Both the position numbers and the translations under genes were made by a program. From assembly GCF_032056465.1 (NCBI RefSeq), contig NZ_DAMBCL010000010.1: a DNA stretch of 64,000 bases; one strand, written 5' to 3'. The first letter of the stretch is position 1, and each line of letters begins with the position of its first letter. Positions 41,814 through 49,492 of the stretch are shown here, in pieces. The stretch comes from Mobilicoccus sp032056465 (lineage in GTDB: Bacteria > Actinomycetota > Actinomycetes > Actinomycetales > Dermatophilaceae). The notes under the pieces were generated by a model that made no database searches, was not told the origin of the DNA, and saw only the letters and a list, made by a program, of their open reading frames with translations.

Positions 41814-42800
41814 TCAGACACGGTCCTGGGGCAGGTGGGCGGCGATCGCGTCGGCGTCCGCGTCGCCGTAGGCCTCGGCGAGACGTGCCCGCAGGCCGGT
41901 GAGCCCCTCCGCGTACTCCTGCGTGCCGACGGTCTCGACGACGTGCGTCGCCATGACGGCCCCGAGCTGCGCGCAGTGGCGGTGCGCGAGACCGGCACCA
42001 AGGCCGACGAGGAACCCGGCCCGGAACGCGTCGCCGACACCCGTCGGGTCGGCGACCGTCCCCGCCTCGACTACCCCGACGTGGACCGGCTCCTCTCCCC
42101 GTGCCGCGACGGTGCACCCGTTCGCCCCGCGGGTCGTGATGCGCACCTGGACCCGGTCGGCGATCTCGTCCGCGCTCCAGCCCGTCTTCTGTTCGGCGAG
42201 GTGGGACTCGTACTCGTTCGTGAACAGGTAGGTCGCGCCGTCGATGAGGCGGCGGATCGAGGGGCCGTCCATGAACGCCATCTGCTGGCTGGGGTCGGCG
42301 GCGAACGGGATGCCCCGCTCACGGCACTCGTCCGTGTGGCGGAGCATCGCCTCGGGGTCGTCGGGGCCGACGAGGACGAGCTCGAGGCCGCCGACACGCT
42401 CGATGACGGGGCCGAACTCGAGGTCACGGGCCTCCGACATGGCACCGGGGTAGAACGTCGCGATCTGAGCGAGCACGGAGTCGGTCGTGCAGACGAAGCG
42501 CGCGGTGTGCGCCGTCTCCGAGATGTGGACGGACGTGCAGTCCACGCCGTGGCGTTCCAGCCAGGAACGGTAGTCGGCGAAGTCGGCGCCGGCGGCGCCG
42601 ACCAGCACGGGGCGGGCGCCGAGCACGGCCATCCCGAACGAGATGTTGCCTCCGACCCCTCCGCGTCGGATGTCGAGTCCGTCGGCGAGGAAGGAGAGGG
42701 AGACCTGCTCCAGCTGCTCGGCGAGGAGGGAGTCGGCGAACCGTCCCCGGAAGGTCATGAGGTGATCGGTCGCGATGGACCCGGCAACGGCGATAGGCAC
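41814..42800 (-). CDS. adoK: PfkB-family kinase, probable adenosine kinase
   Basis: 328 residues. N-terminal MPIAVAGSIATDHLMTF, glycine lid RRGGVGGNISFGMAVLG, and catalytic DPTGVGDAFRAGFLVGL (Asp base and anion hole) define the ribokinase fold. Position between ctaC and the ErpA-like gene matches Rv2202c, characterised as adenosine kinase, so purine salvage is the best guess; another nucleoside or sugar substrate remains possible. GTG 42800 lies 6 nt after TAGATT (leaderless). Confidence 0.87.
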   Translation of the reverse strand: MPIAVAGSIATDHLMTFRGRFADSLLAEQLEQVSLSFLADGLDIRRGGVGGNISFGMAVLGARPVLVGAAGADFADYRSWLERHGVDCTSVHISETAHTARFVCTTDSVLAQIATFYPGAMSEARDLEFGPVIERVGGLELVLVGPDDPEAMLRHTDECRERGIPFAADPSQQMAFMDGPSIRRLIDGATYLFTNEYESHLAEQKTGWSADEIADRVQVRITTRGANGCTVAARGEEPVHVGVVEAGTVADPTGVGDAFRAGFLVGLGAGLAHRHCAQLGAVMATHVVETVGTQEYAEGLTGLRARLAEAYGDADADAIAAHLPQDRV

Positions 42801-42806
42801 CCGGTC

Positions 42807-42812
42807 AATCTA
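42807..42812 (-). promoter_or_regulatory. -10 box, leaderless adenosine kinase gene
   Basis: TAGATT on the minus strand, 6 nt before GTG 42800. Confidence 0.65.
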
Positions 42813-43031
42813 TCGCGCGACCGCGGCTCCCCCACGACGGCCACGCCCGGGCGCCCCCGCACCCGCCGATCCCGCCGACGCCGCCCTCCCGTCGTACAGC
42901 GATGGGGCGCGAGGCCCTCCCCTCGGATTCCGCACCGCCGTGACCAGCGCCGATTCGAGCCGACGAAACCTCGACGGGGTCGATGTGCCATCGATGTACG
43001 ACGGAGGGGCACTCGGTCACCTCGGCAACGA

Positions 43032-43067
43032 CACGGCGCCGCCGCCCCGAGGGACGACGGCGCCGTG
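43032..43067 (-). terminator. Probable terminator of the ErpA-like gene
   Basis: 10-bp perfect stem (43032-43041 with 43058-43067), 16-nt loop, 34 nt past the stop. No U-tract. Confidence 0.55.
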
Positions 43068-43100
43068 AGGCACCGGGTGGGCGCGCGCGGCGCCGACCGG

Positions 43101-43463
43101 TCAGCTGAAGGAGTCGCCGCAGGCGCAGGAGGCGCCGGCGTTGGGGTTGTCGATCGTGAAGCCCTGCTTCTCGATGGTGTCGGCGAAGTCGATCGTCGCG
43201 CCGTCGAGGTAGGGGGCGCTCATGCGGTCGACGACGACCTCGACGCCCTCGAAGTCGCGCACGGCGTCACCGTCGAGGGTGCGCTCGTCGAAGTAGAGCT
43301 GGTAGATGAGCCCCGAGCAGCCACCGGGCTGCACGCCGACCCGCAGGCGGAGGTCGTCGCGACCCTCCTGTTCGAGAAGGCTCTTCACCTTGGTGGCGGC
43401 CACGTCGGTGAGGAGGACGCCGTGCTCGGCGGTCTGCGCCTTCTGCTCGTTCTGCACAGTCAT
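43101..43463 (-). CDS. erpA: A-type iron-sulfur carrier (ErpA/HesB family)
   Basis: 120 residues. The three conserved cysteines are in VGVQPGGCSGLIY and the C-terminal CACGDSF, the cluster-binding set of A-type carriers that deliver Fe-S clusters to target enzymes. ATG 43463 has AGGGAG just before it. Rv2204c occupies the same place in M. tuberculosis. The location beside respiratory-chain genes fits a role in maturing Fe-S proteins such as the Rieske subunit. Confidence 0.92.
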   Translation of the reverse strand: MTVQNEQKAQTAEHGVLLTDVAATKVKSLLEQEGRDDLRLRVGVQPGGCSGLIYQLYFDERTLDGDAVRDFEGVEVVVDRMSAPYLDGATIDFADTIEKQGFTIDNPNAGASCACGDSFS

Positions 43464-43656
43464 GTTGCTCCCTAAGTCGTTCGGTGGGGAATCCCGTCGG
43501 AGGTCCCGGGGCCTGGCGGCCGGCGTGGTGACCGGACTCGATCGACCCGTGATGGGTGAGGCTACCCTTCACAACACCGTAGACGCCGAGGGTGTTCCCG
43601 CGCGAGGGGGGTCCGGGAACACGACCCGCACCCACCGTGGTGAGGGGAGGTCGGCG

Positions 43657-44817
43657 TCAGGGCGACCAGGTGCCCGCGACCCGGGCCGCGCGCGCCGTGA
43701 GGGAGCCGACGGGGTCGGCCATCATGTGCGTGCTCTCCTCGGCGTTCTCGGCCACGGCGTACACGCCAGACACCCCGAGCGCCATGGTCTCGCGCCTCCC
43801 GACGGTGACCTCCCCGGCGAGGACGACCGTCGGCAACCCGCGGATGGCCGCGAGAGCGGAGACGCCGGCGACCACGCCGCCCCGCAGTGAGGTCCAGTCG
43901 AAACACCCCTCGCCGGTGAGCACGAGATCGTGTCGTTCGAGGAGGCTCTCGATCCCCCAGGCCCGCTGGCCGATGTCGACGGCGCTCTCCACGTGCGCGC
44001 CGAGGACGAGCAGCGCGTAGCCGAGGCCGCCCCCCGCCCCGGCGCCCGGCTCCCGCTCGAGGCGCCGTGGCAGACCCGTGAGCAGGTCGAGGGCCGGCGT
44101 GCTCGTCCGGCGGACGAGGTCGTGGAAATGGCCGAGGGCGGTCTCGAGGGCCTGGGCCTGCACCGGGGAGGCGCCTCGCTCGGGTGCGTCGAGGGCGGAG
44201 GTGCCGTCGAACCCGAGGAGCGGGCACCTGTCCTCGGTCGCGATGACGAGCTCGGTGCCGGCGAGGAGGTCGCGGGCCTCGTCGAGGCCGGCGAGGGCGT
44301 CCGCATCCATCTCGTGCAGCGCGCCGCCGCCGCGGGCGAGGCGGGTGGTGTCACCGACGCCGAGGGCGCACAGCAGCCCCGCTCCCCCGTCGTTGGTGCC
44401 GCTGTCGCCGACGGCGACGACGATCCGGGACACCCCCTCCTCGAGGGCCGCGCGCACGAGTTGTCCCACCCCGAACGAGCTCGTGACGAGAGGACGACGT
44501 TCGTCGGCGGCGAGGAGGTGCAGGCCGTTGGCCTGCGCGGCCTCGATGTAGGCGGTGCGCACGCCCGGGGCGTCCTCGACGAGCAGGAGTGAGGCGGGCA
44601 CGTCCCGACCGAGCGGGTCACTCACGGTCGTCGCCACCGAGACGCCCCCGACGGCCGTCGCGAGGACGGAGAGGAACCCCGGTCCTCCGGCCGACAGCGG
44701 TGCGAGTGTGAGGTCGTCCTCGGGCGCGCGGCGCCGCCACCCCTCCGCCATCGCCTCGGCGGCCTGGACGGCCGTGAGCATCCCGGGGAAGGCGGCAGGG
44801 CTGATGAGCACGCGCAC
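43657..44817 (-). CDS. glxK: Glycerate kinase (GlxK family)
   Basis: 386 residues. RVLISPAAFPGMLTAVQAAE, VVAVGDSGTNDGGAGLLCALG and LVLTGEGCFDWTSLRGGVVAGV are the family motifs for phosphorylating D-glycerate with ATP. Some conserved positions differ from classical GlxK (the start normally reads SFKGTL, here AAFPGML), so the substrate may differ. Start GTG 44817 follows GAGGAG. Same strand and order as Rv2205c. Confidence 0.85.
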   Translation of the reverse strand: MRVLISPAAFPGMLTAVQAAEAMAEGWRRRAPEDDLTLAPLSAGGPGFLSVLATAVGGVSVATTVSDPLGRDVPASLLLVEDAPGVRTAYIEAAQANGLHLLAADERRPLVTSSFGVGQLVRAALEEGVSRIVVAVGDSGTNDGGAGLLCALGVGDTTRLARGGGALHEMDADALAGLDEARDLLAGTELVIATEDRCPLLGFDGTSALDAPERGASPVQAQALETALGHFHDLVRRTSTPALDLLTGLPRRLEREPGAGAGGGLGYALLVLGAHVESAVDIGQRAWGIESLLERHDLVLTGEGCFDWTSLRGGVVAGVSALAAIRGLPTVVLAGEVTVGRRETMALGVSGVYAVAENAEESTHMMADPVGSLTARAARVAGTWSP

Positions 44818-44914
44818 GGTGGATCTCCTCGCGTCGGGTCGTCGGTTCTCGAATCAGTGTGCCGGGCGGAGCGTTCCGCCGGAAACACCCCGTCGGGGCG
44901 TCAGCGGGGCACCC

Positions 44915-46345
44915 TCATCCGTCGCTCCGCATGGTCCCGAGGCGCTCGAGCAGCAGGGTCTCGGCCAGGCAGGCCTTCTCCCATTCCGCGAGGTGGAGGC
45001 TCTCGTCGGGGCCGTGAGCCCGCGTGTCGGGGTCCTCGACACCGGTCACGAGGATCGCGGCGCGGGGGAAGGTCTCGGCGAACTGCGAGATGAAGGGGAT
45101 CGACGCCCCGAGCCCGATCTCGGTGGGGTCGCTCCCCCAGGCGTCGGCGAGGGCGCTCTGGGCGGCCTCGACGACCGGGCCCTCCGTGGACGCGGTGAAC
45201 CCGGCGCCGGCATCGACGAGGTCGACCTCGACCTGCACACCCCAAGGGGCGTGGGACTCCAGGTGGGTCTTGAGTGCCGCATAGGCCCGCATCGGGTCCT
45301 CGCTCGCGGCGATGCGCATCGAGAGCTTGGCCTGGCACGTGGGCGACAGCAGGTTCGCCGCCACGTCGACCGCGGGGGCGTCCACACCGATGACGGTGAT
45401 CGACGGCCGGCTCCACAACCGTGCGGCGAGCGGCCCGGTGCCGAGCAGCCGGACGCCGTCGAGGACCCCGGAGTCGGCGCGCAACACGTCCTCGGGGTAG
45501 TCGACGTCGGGGTCGGGCTCCCAGGTGAGGCCCTCGACGGCGACGTCCCCTTCGTCGGTGTGCAGGGTGGCGAGCAGCCGGCACATCGCGGTGATCCCGT
45601 CGGGGACGGGCCCGCCGAACAGGCCCGAGTGGAGGCCGTGGTCGAGGCTGCGGACCCGCACGACGACGCGGACGTTGCCGCGGAGCGAGGTCGTGAGGCT
45701 CGGGGTGCCGATCGCCCAGTTGGCGGAGTCGGCGATGACGATCGCGTCGCAGTCGAGCCGGTCGGCGTACCGCTCGAGGATGGCGGGCAGGGACTCGCTG
45801 CCGACCTCCTCCTCCCCTTCGACGAAGAGGCGGACGGAGACCGGGGGCCGGCCGTCGTGGGCCCGGAGCGCCGCGACGTGGGCCATGACGCCCGCCTTGT
45901 CGTCCGCGGCACCGCGTCCGTACAACCGGCCGTCGCGTTCGACGGGCTCGAACGGCGGGGACTGCCAGTCCGAGTCCGGACCGGGCGGTTGGACGTCGTG
46001 GTGGGCGTAGAGCAGGACGGTCGGGGCCCCCTTCGGGCCGTCGACGCCCCCGATGATCGCCGGGTGGCCCTCGCCGATGTGCACGACCTCGACGTCGGCG
46101 CCGGCGTCGCGGAAGAGCTCGGCCACGCGCTGCGCGCTCGCCTCCACGTGGGCGGCGTCGAAGGAGTCCAGCGAGACGCTCGGGATCCGGACGAGGTCCT
46201 CGAGGTCCGCCCGCACCTGGGGCATGAGGTCGGCGATCCGGCGTCGCCAGTCCGCCGCCGACCGGGTGCCACCGTCTCCCTCGGGGCCGGAGCGCCCCTC
46301 CGTGTCGGGCGAGGAACCGGTGGGGGGAGGCGTGGGCTCGGTCAT
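44915..46345 (-). CDS. M20-family dipeptidase
   Basis: 476 residues. Zinc ligands and catalytic residues: LLYAHHDVQPPG (His, Asp), RGAADDKAGVMAHV (bridging Asp), FVEGEEEVGSESL (Glu general base and ligand), and a lid dimerisation domain around DHGLHSGLFGG. It cleaves dipeptides or related amide bonds in the cytosol. ATG 46345 lies 6 nt after TACCCT, with no ribosome site (leaderless). Divergent from the DUF3043 gene with only 60 bp between starts. Confidence 0.92.
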   Translation of the reverse strand: MTEPTPPPTGSSPDTEGRSGPEGDGGTRSAADWRRRIADLMPQVRADLEDLVRIPSVSLDSFDAAHVEASAQRVAELFRDAGADVEVVHIGEGHPAIIGGVDGPKGAPTVLLYAHHDVQPPGPDSDWQSPPFEPVERDGRLYGRGAADDKAGVMAHVAALRAHDGRPPVSVRLFVEGEEEVGSESLPAILERYADRLDCDAIVIADSANWAIGTPSLTTSLRGNVRVVVRVRSLDHGLHSGLFGGPVPDGITAMCRLLATLHTDEGDVAVEGLTWEPDPDVDYPEDVLRADSGVLDGVRLLGTGPLAARLWSRPSITVIGVDAPAVDVAANLLSPTCQAKLSMRIAASEDPMRAYAALKTHLESHAPWGVQVEVDLVDAGAGFTASTEGPVVEAAQSALADAWGSDPTEIGLGASIPFISQFAETFPRAAILVTGVEDPDTRAHGPDESLHLAEWEKACLAETLLLERLGTMRSDG

Positions 46346-46351
46346 CGCCCC

Positions 46352-46357
46352 AGGGTA
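46352..46357 (-). promoter_or_regulatory. -10 box, leaderless dipeptidase gene
   Basis: TACCCT on the minus strand, 6 nt before ATG 46345. Confidence 0.65.
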
Positions 46358-46392
46358 CCGAGCGGGGTGGCCCTCGCGCGGCCCGTCGCGGA

Positions 46393-46398
46393 TATGGT
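46393..46398 (+). promoter_or_regulatory. -10 box, leaderless DUF3043 gene
   Basis: TATGGT, 7 nt before GTG 46406. Only 35 bp separate it from the divergent -10 box of the dipeptidase gene, so the two promoters overlap in their -35 regions. Confidence 0.65.
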
Positions 46399-46405
46399 GT
46401 GGCAC

Positions 46406-47005
46406 GTGTATCGATGGAAGAAGCAGGAGGAGACGCCGGTCGCGAGCGAGCCGGCGTCGCCGGTCCGCCCGGGCGCCAAGAATCGCCCCACTCCCTCGCG
46501 CCGAGAGGCCGAGGCGGCGCGCCGTCGCCCGATCGTGCCCGCCGACCGGGAGGCGGCGAAGAAGGAGTCGCGGCAGAAGGAGCGCGCCGAACGTGCCCGC
46601 TACCGCGAGGGCATGTACCGCGGCGAGCAGTGGGCCCTCGGACCGCGCGACCGCGGTCCCCAGCGCCAGCTCATCCGCGACATCATCGACTCACGGTGGA
46701 ACATCGGTGAGTTCCTCCTTCCTGTGATGATCGTCGCGCTCCCCCTCAGCCTCCTGCGGTACTCCTGGGCGTACACCGCCGGGTTCGCCGTCCTCTACGG
46801 GATGATGATCGTCACCATCCTCGACACGGTGTTCCTCAGTAGGCGCATCAAGAAGGAGATCTCCGAGCGCCTCGGTGAGGAGCCGAGCCGCGGCACGTTC
46901 TGGTACGTGTTCTCCCGGTCGGTCCAGATGCGGCCCGGGCGCGTGCCCCGTCCGCGTGTCACGCGCAAGGGGGAACGCGTCACACCGCAGGCACCGCGAG
47001 CCTGA
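46406..47005 (+). CDS. DUF3043 membrane protein
   Basis: 199 residues. A charged N-terminal half rich in Arg/Glu (PSRREAEAARRRPIVPADRE, RYREGMYRGEQWALGPRDRG) is followed by the DUF3043 membrane region, two helices around FLLPVMIVALPLSLLRYSW and AGFAVLYGMMIVTILDTVF, and a basic tail. Start GTG 46406 is preferred because of the leaderless promoter. Orthologue of Rv2206; function unknown. Confidence 0.87.
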   Translation: MYRWKKQEETPVASEPASPVRPGAKNRPTPSRREAEAARRRPIVPADREAAKKESRQKERAERARYREGMYRGEQWALGPRDRGPQRQLIRDIIDSRWNIGEFLLPVMIVALPLSLLRYSWAYTAGFAVLYGMMIVTILDTVFLSRRIKKEISERLGEEPSRGTFWYVFSRSVQMRPGRVPRPRVTRKGERVTPQAPRA

Positions 47006-47067
47006 GCCCCACACCCGCCGCTCACGGCTCAGCCTCGACCCTGGCGCCGGCCCGACGAATGGTCACG

Positions 47068-47107
47068 ACGAGGAACGCCCCGCCGATGCGGCGGGGCCGT
47101 TCCTCGT
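47068..47107. terminator. Terminator between converging genes
   Basis: About 17-bp stem with one bulge (47068-47084 with 47090-47107), GC-rich core CCCCGCC/GGCGGGG, flanked by AGGAA/TTCCT. Confidence 0.75.
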
Positions 47108-47226
47108 GTCGAAGGGACCTCCGCGCGGAAGGTCCGAGCACGTCTGGGGCGATGTCGGCTCGGTGATCGTGTCCGCAGCGGAGAGCCGCGAGGAGTCGCC
47201 ACCGCGGGGGCGTCGGGCGCCGCTCC

Positions 47227-47436
47227 TCAGCCGGCCTCGAGGCTCATGGGGCCGTAGACCACGCGGTCGCCCTCGAGGAGCGTCACCTGCGCGACTCCCG
47301 CGTCGGCAAGGTCGGCCCAGGTGTCCGAGAGCCACGCCTCGGCCTCGCCCTGACCGGGGAACTCCGCCCTCGGCACGGCCGGGTCCTCGATCTCTCGGCC
47401 GTCCGCATCCTCGCACCGCCATGTCCATGCAGTCAT
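47227..47436 (-). CDS. Small conserved-looking protein, unknown function
   Basis: 69 residues, acidic: MTAWTWRCEDADGREIED, then FPGQGEAEAWLSDTWADLAD and VTLLEGDRVVYGPMSLE. The composition and Trp pattern match small actinobacterial proteins of unknown role; no motif for catalysis. ATG 47436, own unit, convergent with the DUF3043 gene. It marks the end of the conserved block before the islet. Confidence 0.7.
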   Translation of the reverse strand: MTAWTWRCEDADGREIEDPAVPRAEFPGQGEAEAWLSDTWADLADAGVAQVTLLEGDRVVYGPMSLEAG

Positions 47437-47586
47437 GACACGACCCTAGCGGCGCCCGCCTTCGGACGGCGGTCGAGGACGATCCAGCCGCACACCGGCC
47501 GTTCTTCGCCTGGGGGCGACGACGTGCCGAGCCGCGGCGGACCACGCCGTGGCGGGGGGGGGCGGGCGGGGCTGCGGGGGCGCAGG

Positions 47587-47970
47587 TTGTCGGTCGTCGG
47601 CAGAGCGCTCGTCACCGACACACGGGCGCTGCTGGTCCACAGATGCCCAGGTCGTGGGAACCACCGGACTGTCGGGGCCTACCCGGGTCATGTCGAGCCA
47701 GGTGAGTCCGTCGGGGACGCGGCACGTCGTGAGTGCCTGGAGCAACTCGGCATCGGGATGGTCGACGCGTCACGCTTCCCGAGGTCATGCTCCAACACCA
47801 GGCCCCATGAGTACGCCTTCCCCGCCATCCGTCGGACCGGCGAACCCAGCAACATGGCACCTGACGAACACGACGACCTCGGTTGGTCCACTACCGATGA
47901 CCTGACCCCGCTCAGGAGCTCCGAACACGCGGCCCTCATGGACCTGGTCGATGCGCTGCGCGACGTGAGA
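47587..47970 (+). pseudogene. Degenerate Nudix hydrolase remnant
   Basis: The translation carries VGRALVTDTRALLVHR, then GHVEPGESVGDAARRECLEQ and later APDEHDDLGWSTTDDL, recognisable as a Nudix hydrolase of the mutT type. The box is damaged: one of the paired Gly is missing and the second Glu of REUxEE is Gln; the segment between box and APDEHD does not align well; there is no own start or stop codon, the frame simply runs on into the next gene. Codon quality is lower than in neighbours. Best read as a decayed gene in the accessory islet. Confidence 0.6.
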
Positions 47971-48030
47971 CGAATCGGCCCGACTACGTCACGTGGGGAC
48001 GAGCGCACCACAGGCATGGGCACGCGTGCG

Positions 48031-48474
48031 TCAGGGCCGTTCGAGGTGCGGCCGGTCGAGGTCGACCTTGTCGAACACCCAGGAGCTACGAGCCTTCGGG
48101 TCGGCCTCTGCCACATGGAGCCGCTCGCCGCCGACGTACCGCCGGTACATGGGGGCCATCGCGTCGGGGGCCAGGAGCGGGGTCACCTCGGTACCGCAGG
48201 TTGCCACGCGGCACGGTCACGTCGAAGCACGGTGGAAGCCCTCCGCGTCCCGGCCGGCGGCGACCCGGTGCGCCTCGGTGTGGTGGAAGCGGTCGATCGT
48301 CACCGACAGAATCGGCCGGTGGCAGAGGGTCGACGCGGTGACGAGCTCTGCGGCGAGGTGGCTCTTGCCCGCCCCGTCGAACCCGTCGATGGCGACCAGT
48401 GCGCGGGTGTCGGGGCGCACCCCTTCCAGCTCGTGGAGCAGCTGCCGGATCACCTGGCCGCGCGCAGGGTCCAT
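48031..48474 (-). pseudogene. Broken uridine kinase-like gene
   Basis: From ATG 48474 the N-terminal part reads MDPARGQVIRQLLHELEGV, then VAIDGFDGAGKSHLAAELV (Walker A) and VTIDRFHHTEAHRVAAGRD. It reaches an in-frame TGA at 48217-48219. After it, the same frame resumes with EVTPLLAPDAMAPMYRRYVG and the normal C-terminal YRRYVGGERLHVAEADPK region, ending at TGA 48031. A remnant FDVTV in another frame at about 48205-48220 shows a frameshift as well, and about 70 residues of the middle (the DGVFLHR region) are missing. So deletion, frameshift and stop have all accumulated: a definite pseudogene. Confidence 0.8.
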
Positions 48475-48490
48475 CACGCGTCGCAGCCTG

Positions 48491-48522
48491 GACGCACACC
48501 CGTCGACATGGCCGGACGCCCG
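48491..48522 (+). repeat. 32-bp direct repeat, left copy
   Basis: Perfect match to 49323-49354. It includes GTCGACATGGCCGGACGCCC, whose ATG at 48508 is the likely start of the FGE-like gene. The two copies bracket exactly that gene. Confidence 0.9.
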
Positions 48523-49257
48523 CGCGACGATGTCTCCGTGTTCATCGACATGGTCATCGTTCCACCGCAGGGTCCCACCGCGGAGAGGATCGTCGACCGA
48601 CGGGATGGGCACGCGTGGTCGGTGGGCGTCGCGCCGTTCCACATCGCCACCGCGCCCGTCACCGTCGAGGAGTGGGCCGGGGTCCATGGTGAGACGCCGA
48701 CCGCGCGTGGCCGCGGGATTCCCCAGGTGAACGTGACCTGGCGAGAGGCCGTCATCTTCTGCAACGCACTTTCGCAGCTCGAAGGCCTGCCTGCGGTCTA
48801 CACCGTGACACAGCGCGAGGCACCGGTTGTCGCCGGTTGGCGGCCCCACGACGAACCCGAAGCCGACACCTGGCATGTCGAATGGGACCGGGCGGCTGAC
48901 GGGTACCGCCTCCCGACCGAGGCCGAGTGGCAGGTCGCCTGCCGCGGCGGCACGACGGGCCCTCACTACGCGCATCTGGCCGACATCGCGTGGTACGACG
49001 CGACCACCACGAGCGGCCCACGCCCGGTCCGGCAGAAAGAGCCGAACGCCTGGGGGCTCTACGACACCCTCGGCGGAGTCTGGGAGTGGTGCTGGGACCT
49101 GTACGACGAGGACGTCTACGGCCCGTATCGCGTCATTCGCGGCGGGGGCTGGAGCGATCCCCACTGGAGCTGCCGTTCAGGCGTGCGTCGCAAGACGCAC
49201 CCGCAGGCGTCCTTCGACGACCTGGGCTTCCGAGTCGCCCGCAGTCACCGCCCCTGA
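48508..49257 (+). CDS. Formylglycine-generating-enzyme-like (SUMF1) domain protein
   Basis: 249 residues covering one FGE-sulfatase domain: VTWREAVIFCNALSQLEGLP, YRLPTEAEWQVACRGGTTG, NAWGLYDTLGGVWEWCWD and YRVIRGGGWSDPHWSCRSG. True FGEs oxidise a sulfatase cysteine using a pair of cysteines in the last motif; here only one Cys is present there, so FGE activity is doubtful and a binding or other catalytic role is more likely. The ATG lies inside the left direct repeat, with no obvious ribosome site. The frame is open upstream through the Nudix remnant, but nothing supports a true fusion. No sulfatase gene is in the window. Confidence 0.8.
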   Translation: MAGRPRDDVSVFIDMVIVPPQGPTAERIVDRRDGHAWSVGVAPFHIATAPVTVEEWAGVHGETPTARGRGIPQVNVTWREAVIFCNALSQLEGLPAVYTVTQREAPVVAGWRPHDEPEADTWHVEWDRAADGYRLPTEAEWQVACRGGTTGPHYAHLADIAWYDATTTSGPRPVRQKEPNAWGLYDTLGGVWEWCWDLYDEDVYGPYRVIRGGGWSDPHWSCRSGVRRKTHPQASFDDLGFRVARSHRP

Positions 49258-49322
49258 TCCCCGACGTCGTCGGGTCGGTCACGGCGCGACGACGGGTGCG
49301 TGCGGCGGCACCGCTCACGGGC

Positions 49323-49354
49323 GACGCACACCCGTCGACATGGCCGGACGCCCG
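49323..49354 (+). repeat. 32-bp direct repeat, right copy
   Basis: Identical to 48491-48522, 66 bp after the FGE-like stop. Spacing and position suggest duplication associated with gain of the gene. Confidence 0.9.
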
Positions 49355-49492
49355 GGGACCCGGTTGTCTCGACCCCGAGGTCACTGCGGCTGCGGATGTG
49401 GTCGAGAACGAGACGCCCGACCGTTCGTGCACCCGTCACTCACCTGGTCCTCCGCGCGCCCCACCGACAGTCTCGAGCCGCACACCCGCCGG

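Larger units (their letters stand above)
42801..43100. other. Spacer between ErpA-like and kinase genes
   Basis: 300 bp, no gene seen. Contains the kinase -10 box at 42807-42812 and, at its right end, a hairpin downstream of the ErpA-like gene. Confidence 0.6.

Noticed and set aside
47524..49257. Single 577-codon Nudix-FGE fusion protein
   Set aside because: The Nudix part is degenerate, the linking 170 residues are antisense to the uridine kinase pseudogene, and the direct repeat with its ATG marks the natural start of the FGE domain.
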